Positions 47,028 through 52,014 of a stretch of 52,014 nt of DNA are shown in pieces (the stretch's first letter is position 1; the number at the start of each line of letters is the position of its first letter). The stretch spans positions 1 to 52,014 of the forward strand of contig CAYJXJ010000009.1 in the NCBI GenBank assembly GCA_964374095.1, in the 5' to 3' direction. This DNA is from CAYJXJ01 sp964374095 (GTDB lineage Bacteria > Elusimicrobiota > Elusimicrobia > UBA1565 > UBA9628). The notes under the pieces were generated by a model. That model saw only the letters and a program-made list of their open reading frames with translations, did no database searches and was not told the origin of the DNA. Position numbers and translations under genes: made by a program.

Positions 47028-48419
47028 GTGGCGCCCCTCCTTCCCGCCTTTCTGGCCATCGCCCAGGCGGTTGTCGCGGCCGGTGACGCTTCCTTCTTAG
47101 GGTCCCTGGGCGCCCTGCGGAGTCAGGCGGGCCTGGAGGCCAAGCAGGTCCGCGCGAGTCTCGGGCAAGGCGACGTCCTTGAGGAGCGGGCGCGGGCTCT
47201 GGCGGAGGCGATCGCCGAGGACCCGCAAGGCCTCGAGGAGATTCTGGACCCGAGCCTCCTGGCCAAGGTTCCGGTCCCAGCTATAAAGGAAACTTTTCGT
47301 TCTTATTACGCGAGCTTCGGCCGGGTGCGGCAGGTGACCTTGGTCCAGCGCGTCTCCGAGCTGTCCGGAAACTACCGGTTCATCTACGAGAGCGGGGCCG
47401 TGCAGAAGATGGGCGTCCAGCTCTCGCCCAACCCGCCCCATCGCATCACGAACATGCCCCAGGGCGCGCCCGCGCTGCCGGGAGCCATCGCGGATTTGGT
47501 GGCGCGGATGCAAAGCCTGCCGGGAACGGTCAGCTTTCAAGCCGCCAGGCTTGGGGCCGCGGTCCAGCCCCTATACGAGCTGAACCCGGACCGGCCCTTG
47601 GGCATCGGTTCGGCCTTCAAGCTCTACGTCCTGGCCGCCCTCGTCGAGGACCGCAAAAGCTGGGACGAGGTCCTCGCCATCCGCGATGAGTTCAAGTCCC
47701 TGCCCTCCGGGGAACTCCAGAACTGGCCCGTGGGCTCGACCCTCACGGTGCGGGATATGGCCCATCGCATGATCTCTCAGAGCGACAACACCGCCACCGA
47801 CCATCTATTGCACCATGCCGGGCGCTCGCGCGTGGAGCGTATGCTCGGACTCATGGGCAACGTCGATCCCTCGCGCAGCATTCCCTTCTTGTCGACCATG
47901 GAGCTTTTCAAGCTCAAGTACGACGCCGGACTGCGCTCCCGCTACCTGGGCTCAGACGCGGCCGGGCGGCGCGCCCTGCTCGACGGCGACCTGCGCCGCA
48001 TGCCGCGCGACGGCATACTCGAATGGGCGGCCGAACACTGGACGAGCCCCATCGCCATCGACACCGCGGAGTGGTTCGCCTCGGCCTCGGATCTGGTCCG
48101 CGCCATGGACTGGTTCCGCCGCCGCGGCGATGCCGAAGCCCTCGACGCCATGGACGACAACCCGGGTCTCGATTTCCCCAAGGACGCGTTTCCTTACGTC
48201 GGCTTCAAGGGCGGCAGCGAGCCGGGGGTGCTCAATTTGACCTGGCTCCTGCGGGATAAGAACTGGCAATGGTGGTCGATTTCCGCCGGTTGGAACGATC
48301 CCGCCAAGGCAGTCGACCTGATGTACTTCGCGGGCCTGCTCCAGGGCGTCATCGATCACCTGGCCGAGCAAGTCCTCGCCCCGGCCCCCGTCACTCCGGC
48401 TTTCCCAGAGCCTTCCTGA
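47028..48419 (+). CDS. Exported class A beta-lactamase-like serine hydrolase
   Basis: A 463-aa protein with a signal peptide, an N-terminal DUF3887-like domain (~residues 25-140) and a beta-lactamase2 domain (~150-450). The active-site motifs are in order: S195-AFK198 (SxxK), S252-D253-N254 (SDN) and KGG near residue 389 (GFKGGSEPG) replacing KTG. The classical Glu166 region is not obvious, so true beta-lactam hydrolysis is uncertain. Such proteins may act on cell-wall peptides or other amides in the periplasm. The native context shows no resistance genes. Confidence 0.78.
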   Translation: MAPLLPAFLAIAQAVVAAGDASFLGSLGALRSQAGLEAKQVRASLGQGDVLEERARALAEAIAEDPQGLEEILDPSLLAKVPVPAIKETFRSYYASFGRVRQVTLVQRVSELSGNYRFIYESGAVQKMGVQLSPNPPHRITNMPQGAPALPGAIADLVARMQSLPGTVSFQAARLGAAVQPLYELNPDRPLGIGSAFKLYVLAALVEDRKSWDEVLAIRDEFKSLPSGELQNWPVGSTLTVRDMAHRMISQSDNTATDHLLHHAGRSRVERMLGLMGNVDPSRSIPFLSTMELFKLKYDAGLRSRYLGSDAAGRRALLDGDLRRMPRDGILEWAAEHWTSPIAIDTAEWFASASDLVRAMDWFRRRGDAEALDAMDDNPGLDFPKDAFPYVGFKGGSEPGVLNLTWLLRDKNWQWWSISAGWNDPAKAVDLMYFAGLLQGVIDHLAEQVLAPAPVTPAFPEPS

Positions 48420-48512
48420 CCTCGGCGGCCGCGGCCGCGGCCCACGCCCTCGAGGCAGCCAGCAATACCGCCATCGCCAGCACTCGGGTGTCGGGCCGCA
48501 TCGCCTTCATTG

Positions 48513-48518
48513 TACAAT
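48513..48518 (+). promoter_or_regulatory. -10 hexamer TACAAT, leaderless type
   Basis: TACAAT ends 6 nt before GTG 48525, which selects this start for the hydroxylase gene. Confidence 0.5.
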
Positions 48519-48524
48519 CTCTCC

Positions 48525-49211
48525 GTGGATAGCGTGGTATTGGCCGACCGGGTTGAGGCCTACCGTTCCGAGTTCCGCGCCGAGAGCCTGGGCCCCCGGT
48601 ACTCGGGTTGGGCGCACGTGGCGACGACCTCGCTCGGGGCCTTGGCCGCCATCGTGCTGGCGGCAAGCCGCGTCGAGTCCCCGGCCCCCTGGGAGTGGCT
48701 GTGGGTCCCGGCCACCTTCGGCATCGCCAACCTCGTCGAGTTTCTGATGCACCGAGGCCCCATGCACCGGCCGGCCCGGTTTCTGGGCGAGATTTACAAG
48801 CGGCACACCCTGGAGCATCATCAGTTCTACACCCACGACGCCATGGCCGCCGAGTCGAGCAAAGACTTTAAGATGGTGCTGTTCCCGCCCGCGGCCATTT
48901 TCCTATTCCTCGGGGTCATCGGCACTCCGATCGGCACGATCCTATATTTTCTGGCAAGCCCCAACGCCGGCTGGTTCTACTTCTCAACCGCGGTGGGCTA
49001 CTTCCTGACTTACGAATGGCTGCACCTCTCCTACCACCTCCCTCCCGAGAGTTGGGTGGGGCGGCTATCCGTCGTGGCGCTCCTGCGCCGGCACCACACC
49101 GCGCACCACGACCCGGGCCTCATGTCGCGGTGGAATTTCAACATCACCTTCCCTATCTGCGACCGGCTCTTCGGCACGCATTACGACCTGGCCGGGCGGC
49201 CGTCGCCCTAG
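48525..49211 (+). CDS. Fatty-acid hydroxylase / sterol desaturase superfamily protein
   Basis: A 228-aa membrane protein with 3-4 hydrophobic segments. The histidine clusters that bind the di-iron centre are present: HRGPMHR, KRHTLEHHQFYTH, HLSYH and RRHHTAHHD, matching the HX3-4H / HX2HH pattern of the family. It probably hydroxylates or desaturates a lipid acyl chain using O2 and electrons from a partner. The GTG start at 48525 is chosen from the -10 position; upstream in-frame codons would include the promoter. Confidence 0.85.
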   Translation: MDSVVLADRVEAYRSEFRAESLGPRYSGWAHVATTSLGALAAIVLAASRVESPAPWEWLWVPATFGIANLVEFLMHRGPMHRPARFLGEIYKRHTLEHHQFYTHDAMAAESSKDFKMVLFPPAAIFLFLGVIGTPIGTILYFLASPNAGWFYFSTAVGYFLTYEWLHLSYHLPPESWVGRLSVVALLRRHHTAHHDPGLMSRWNFNITFPICDRLFGTHYDLAGRPSP

Positions 49212-49305
49212 ACCCCCTGGCCGAACCGGCAAACCTCTGCTACACTGGGGGGGCGTACATGACCGCGGGGAATGGTTTGACACCTCATCATTTGGGAATA
49301 AAACC

Positions 49306-49785
49306 ATGACGACGAGGGATATCCGGGCTGATGTCACGGTGAAGGCCGCGCCCGAAAGGGTGTGGCGCGCGCTGACTTCCAGCCGCGAGTTGGGGCGCTG
49401 GTGGGGTTGTTCCGCGATCGCCGACCCCCGCAATGGCGGCGAGGTGAAGCTGCGCTGGAGCGGGCCCGCGAGCGATTCCTATCCGCAGGGACTGGGGGCG
49501 CTGGAGGGGATATTCGTGGATCTCGAGCCCGGGCGCAAGGTGGCCTGGATTTGGAAACTGCCCGCGGACCTCGGGGATGTCCCGCCCTTAAGCAGCGTGT
49601 TTCTCACCCCTATTAAAGGAGGCTGCGAGGTGACGGCCCTGCACTCGGGTTTCGAGGCCGGGGCGGCGGACAATCACCGCGAGGCCTTCGCCCGGGGCTG
49701 GGCCGGGGCCTTGCGCCGGCTGCGTTCTTATTTGGAGACTCGACCCGGGGGTCGCCCGGCTCGGAGGAGGGTGCGGGGGGGATAA
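49306..49785 (+). CDS. SRPBCC (AHSA1/START-like) domain protein
   Basis: A 159-aa protein with the AHSA1 pattern: V-KAAPERVWRALTSSRELGRWW at residues ~10-32, LEGIFVDLEPGRKVAWIW in the middle and a C-terminal long helix (REAFARGWAGALRRLRSYLE). The fold makes a hydrophobic ligand pocket; ligand and role are unknown. No clear ribosome-binding site or -10 lies close to the ATG, so the start is moderately sure. Confidence 0.8.
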   Translation: MTTRDIRADVTVKAAPERVWRALTSSRELGRWWGCSAIADPRNGGEVKLRWSGPASDSYPQGLGALEGIFVDLEPGRKVAWIWKLPADLGDVPPLSSVFLTPIKGGCEVTALHSGFEAGAADNHREAFARGWAGALRRLRSYLETRPGGRPARRRVRGG

Positions 49786-49807
49786 CACTTTTGCAATCCT
49801 TTTCACG

Positions 49808-49813
49808 CATAAT
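49808..49813 (+). promoter_or_regulatory. -10 hexamer CATAAT, leaderless type
   Basis: CATAAT ends 6 nt before the ATG at 49820. TAATAT, offset by two bases, is an alternative reading. Confidence 0.45.
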
Positions 49814-49819
49814 ATCGCC

Positions 49820-50416
49820 ATGTCTTCCGATGTCCTGATACTCAACCGCAACTTCTTCGCCGTCGCGGTTACGGACTGGCAGCGGGCCCTTAGTTTGGTT
49901 TATTTGGGCCGCGCCGCGGTGGTGGACTTGGAGTACCGGTCCTACGATTTCAACGACTGGGTGGATCTTTCCCAGACCATCCGGGAGAGCCCTTCCGGCT
50001 TCATTCACACCCCGACCTTCAAGATCGCCATCCCCGAGGTCGTGGCCTTGAAGTTCTTCGAGCGCGTGCCCCGCTTCGAGGTCCCCTTCACGCGCCGCAA
50101 TATCTACCACCATTACGGCTACCGCTGCTGTTACTGCGGCAAGCGCTTCCCCACCAGCGAGCTCAACCTCGACCATATCCTGCCGCGCTCGCGGGGCGGC
50201 GGGACCGACTGGACCAACACCGTCACCTCCTGCATCCCCTGCAACCGCCGCAAGGGGGACCGCATCCCGGCCGAGGCCGGGATGCGCCTCATCGTGCGCC
50301 CCTCCCGCCCCTCGCCGCGCGCCGGGGCCGCCCTCATGCTCCGCTCTCCCGTCCCGATCCGCAGGTCCTGGCAGCGCTTCATCGACAACCTCTACTGGAA
50401 CTCCGAGCTGGAATAA
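49820..50416 (+). CDS. HNH endonuclease
   Basis: A 198-aa protein. Residues 101-150 form an HNH domain with two zinc-binding pairs: C103/C106 (YRCCYCGKRF) and C138/C141 (SCIPCNRRKGD). The catalytic LDHILPRSRGG has Asp118-His119, and the Asn is in DWTNTV. The N-terminal ~90 residues (VLILNRNFFAVAVTDWQRAL) are typical of a widespread stand-alone HNH family of unknown biological role that is usually chromosomal rather than mobile. The gene is followed at once by a very strong hairpin. Confidence 0.9.
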   Translation: MSSDVLILNRNFFAVAVTDWQRALSLVYLGRAAVVDLEYRSYDFNDWVDLSQTIRESPSGFIHTPTFKIAIPEVVALKFFERVPRFEVPFTRRNIYHHYGYRCCYCGKRFPTSELNLDHILPRSRGGGTDWTNTVTSCIPCNRRKGDRIPAEAGMRLIVRPSRPSPRAGAALMLRSPVPIRRSWQRFIDNLYWNSELE

Positions 50417-50486
50417 CGGGGTCACATCCCGCCATCCGACAAATTTCCGAATTTGTCGGATGGCGGGATGTGACCCCGTAAAAAAG
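50416..50486 (+). terminator. 30-bp perfect inverted repeat, terminator-like
   Basis: Arms 50416-50445 and 50450-50479 are perfectly complementary over 30 bp with the 4-nt loop TCCG. The right arm is followed by AAAAAAG on the plus strand. The stem begins immediately at the HNH stop codon. The perfect, long arms are more typical of a mobile REP/MITE-like hairpin than of an ordinary terminator. With A residues on the right side, it would act best as a minus-strand terminator if its left flank carried A residues, which it does not, so the terminator role is uncertain. Confidence 0.7.
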
Positions 50487-50488
50487 AT

Positions 50489-50524
50489 AGGCCCGTTTCC
50501 CTGGGAAAAGAAACGGGCCTTTCT
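50489..50524 (+). terminator. Intrinsic terminator hairpin
   Basis: AGGCCCGTTTC / GAAACGGGCCT form an 11-bp perfect stem with a 10-nt loop followed by TTCT. It is the more conventional terminator for the HNH gene and lies directly after the 30-bp hairpin. Confidence 0.65.
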
Positions 50525-50547
50525 AATGCGGCGTGAAGGGGCGTCCC

Positions 50548-50640
50548 TTAAGCCGCTGGGAGGCGCCAGCCGGAATCCCAGACCGTCGGAACGCAGGCTT
50601 TCGCCGCCCGGTCGGTGGGTAGGAGGCTGATCACTTCCAT
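50548..50640 (-). CDS. Possible 30-aa small protein
   Basis: ATG at 50640 is followed by 30 codons (MEVISLLPTDRAAKACVPTV, then WDSGWRLPAA) and TAA. On the minus strand TACACT (50652-50647) ends exactly 6 nt before the ATG, the same signature seen at the leaderless genes. There is no family, no signal peptide and no Shine-Dalgarno. The call rests mainly on the promoter spacing. Confidence 0.35.
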   Translation of the reverse strand: MEVISLLPTDRAAKACVPTVWDSGWRLPAA

Positions 50641-50750
50641 GACTCTAGTGTAGCCCCCCGGCCGCTTCGGCGCGCGGGCCGTTGGGGCCGGGCCTCCGTG
50701 GGCCAAAGGGCCTAGGCGGCAACGCCCCTGCGCCTCCCGCGGCAATTTGT

Positions 50751-50814
50751 TAGAATCGGAGACCGGATACCGAAGGGAATGGCCTGCCCTTCCAAATTTG
50801 TGGAGGGGCAGGCC
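50751..50814 (+). promoter_or_regulatory. Promoter -10 and hairpin leader of the methyltransferase gene
   Basis: TAGAAT (50751-50756) is followed by a ~70-nt leader before ATG 50837. Within it GGCCTGCCCTTCCA and TGGAGGGGCAGGCC (50781-50814) form a 14-bp stem with one G-U pair and a 6-nt loop. GGAAAG lies just before the ATG. The hairpin has no T-run and may control translation or mRNA stability. Confidence 0.5.
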
Positions 50815-50836
50815 CCAAGGATATCGGAAAGAAACC

Positions 50837-51667
50837 ATGGAGGTCATGACCCGCAAGGATCCGGTCTCATGGTGGAGCCGGCATATCGACGAGACGCCCG
50901 CTTCGCGCTCCGAGCCGGATGTCCGGGCGCGCGTGGACGCCATGCTCGCCCTCCTGGGCCTCGAGGCGCGTTCCCGTGTCCTGGACTTTTCATGCGGCGC
51001 GGGACGCCAGACATTGGAACTGGCGCGCCGGGGGCATCGCGTGCTGGGCCTCGATACGGCCGGGGCTCCCATGGACTGGGCCCGAAAGTCGGCCCGGGAG
51101 GAGCGCCTCAATGCCCATTTTCTCAACGCCGATCTGCGGCAGATCTCCTACCGCGCGGAGTTTGACGCGGCGGTGAGCCTCGCGGCCTCGGTCAGCAGTT
51201 TTGGCTCCGAGCGGGACGACCTGCGAATCCTTGACGGGGTCCGCAAGTCTCTCAAGGTCGGCGGCTCGCTCCTGCTCGATTTGCTCAATCGGGAGTGGCT
51301 CATCCGCCATTTGCAGGCGCAGCTCTGCGAGGAGACCCCCGGAATCAACGGCGGGCTCATCCAGGACCAGATCTCCTTCGATCCCGAGACCGGCCATCTT
51401 GAGAATCGCCGCGCCGTGATCTCTCCCGATGACGGCCGAGAGACGAGTCTCACCAGCGTGCGCGTCTATACCCTCACCGAGATCAAGAGGCTCCTGGCCG
51501 CGGCGGGCCTGGCCTACCGCGGCGCTTGGGGGGCGTTGGATCAAGCCCCCTACTCCGTGGAGTCCTACCGGATGATCGTGCTTGTCGGTCGTCCCGCGGA
51601 CCGGGCGCCGCGGCCTCGAGCGAGCGAGCCGGGGGCCGCCATCAAGATCAAGGGCCGCCGTCGATGA
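50837..51667 (+). CDS. Class I SAM-dependent methyltransferase
   Basis: A 276-aa protein from ATG 50837 (MEVMTRKDPVSWW); the in-frame ATG at 50846 is an alternative. Motif I is VLDFSCGAGRQTLELARRG, motif II has the acidic Asp in VLGLDTAGAP, and FDAAVSLAASVSSFG with VRKSLKVGGSLLLDLLNREW completes the Methyltransf_25-type core. The C-terminal half resembles enzymes with a beta-rich insertion (LENRRAVISPDDG). The substrate is unknown. It has an unusually structured leader compared with its neighbours. Confidence 0.82.
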   Translation: MEVMTRKDPVSWWSRHIDETPASRSEPDVRARVDAMLALLGLEARSRVLDFSCGAGRQTLELARRGHRVLGLDTAGAPMDWARKSAREERLNAHFLNADLRQISYRAEFDAAVSLAASVSSFGSERDDLRILDGVRKSLKVGGSLLLDLLNREWLIRHLQAQLCEETPGINGGLIQDQISFDPETGHLENRRAVISPDDGRETSLTSVRVYTLTEIKRLLAAAGLAYRGAWGALDQAPYSVESYRMIVLVGRPADRAPRPRASEPGAAIKIKGRRR

Positions 51668-51710
51668 CTGAAAGGAATGGTTCGATTCCTAAGGATACAG
51701 GGGGAGAACC

Positions 51711-52014
51711 ATGACCGCGGCGTTGGCATGCGCGCTCGCGCTCTCGGCCATCCCGGGCCATGCCGCCGGAACAAAGATTCCCTACGAAACCCGGGAGCTC
51801 GCCAACGGCCTCAAGGTGGTTCTTTCGCAAGACGCCTCCGTGCCGGTCGTGGCCTTGTCGATGATATTCAACGTCGGGGGGCGCCAGGAGACGCGCGGCC
51901 GGTCGGGCTTCGCGCATCTCTTCGAACACTTGATGTTCGAGGGCTCCAAGCACGTCCCCAAGGGCGGCTTCGACCGAATTCTCGAGACCTACGGCGGCGA
52001 CAACAACGCCTCCA
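51711..52014 (+). CDS. M16-family zinc peptidase, N-terminal part (cut by window edge)
   Basis: The frame runs from ATG 51711, preceded by GGGGGAG at 4 nt, to the end of the window (101 codons). It begins with a signal peptide (ALACALALSAIPGHAAG) and then YETRELANGLKVVLSQD, the usual start of a pitrilysin/insulinase domain. The inverted zinc motif HLFEH is present in FAHLFEHLMFEGS, so the peptidase is probably active in the periplasm. A small inverted repeat AGGAAT / ATTCCT lies in the leader. The gene continues beyond the window. Confidence 0.85.
   Translation, partial: MTAALACALALSAIPGHAAGTKIPYETRELANGLKVVLSQDASVPVVALSMIFNVGGRQETRGRSGFAHLFEHLMFEGSKHVPKGGFDRILETYGGDNNAS

Noticed and set aside
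51673..51690. tRNA-like T-arm sequence GGTTCGATTCC near the M16 gene
   Set aside because: No acceptor or anticodon arms can be built around it. It is part of a small inverted repeat in the leader.
1..52014. CRISPR arrays, rRNA genes, complete insertion sequences
   Set aside because: No regularly spaced repeats, rRNA sequence, or transposase with flanking inverted repeats was seen.

Overview
The window is high-GC bacterial chromosome with densely packed genes on both strands. The host appears to be a diderm: there is a putative porin with a terminal Phe, a lipoprotein, and many exported proteins with Ala-rich signal peptides. Large exported proteins without known families, a TPR/transmembrane Ser/Thr kinase with decayed copies nearby, and HEAT-repeat proteins would suit an Elusimicrobiota-like lineage. 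That placement is inference from protein style only. A recurrent feature is a -10-like hexamer (TATAAT, TACAAT, TAAAAT) placed 5-8 nt, usually 6 nt, before the start codon, which points to leaderless transcription of many housekeeping genes.

Region 1 (1-19 kb, plus the HEAT-repeat gene to 20.1 kb) is mostly native chromosome: an alpha/beta hydrolase, CvpA-like and cupin mini-operon, a DUF4143-type ATPase, exported proteins of unknown function, tRNA-Thr(TGT) overlapped antisense by an rluE-like pseudouridine synthase, a polytopic membrane protein, a lipoprotein/methyltransferase pair, a 922-aa exported protein with an HExxH motif, an ArsC-like phosphatase/reductase followed by a small GGQ release-factor-like protein, and a divergent pair separated by only 15 bp.

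Region 2 (20-27.3 kb) is a patchwork: a truncated kinase copy, a Cys-rich exported protein, a PIN-domain toxin-like gene with a small partner that seems to start at CTG, a DUF234-type ATPase with a palindromic operator, the intact sensor-kinase gene, another kinase scrap and a RadC/JAB remnant.

Region 3 (27.3-43.3 kb) is a complete type 1-like BREX phage-defence operon behind a good sigma70 promoter: brxA, brxB, brxC, an unrecognised 270-aa gene, the tail of a decayed HATPase_c_4/AlbA-type regulator, pglX, an inserted AAA ATPase/DUF4276 pair that resembles PARIS-type or RloAB-type pairs, pglZ (type B-like) and brxL. The operon's last gene, a DUF6602-like gene, is broken by a nonsense codon and then cut by a sharp junction with a toxin remnant.

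Region 4 (43.3-45.8 kb) holds two antitoxin-like genes (an AbiEi-type protein and a DUF6088-type protein). Each has its own promoter with inverted-repeat operators, and each has a decayed nucleotidyltransferase toxin beside it.

Region 5 (45.8-52.0 kb) returns to native genes: a porin, a class A beta-lactamase-like hydrolase, a fatty-acid hydroxylase, an SRPBCC protein, an HNH endonuclease followed by a 30-bp perfect hairpin, a methyltransferase with a structured leader, and the start of an M16 peptidase cut by the window edge.
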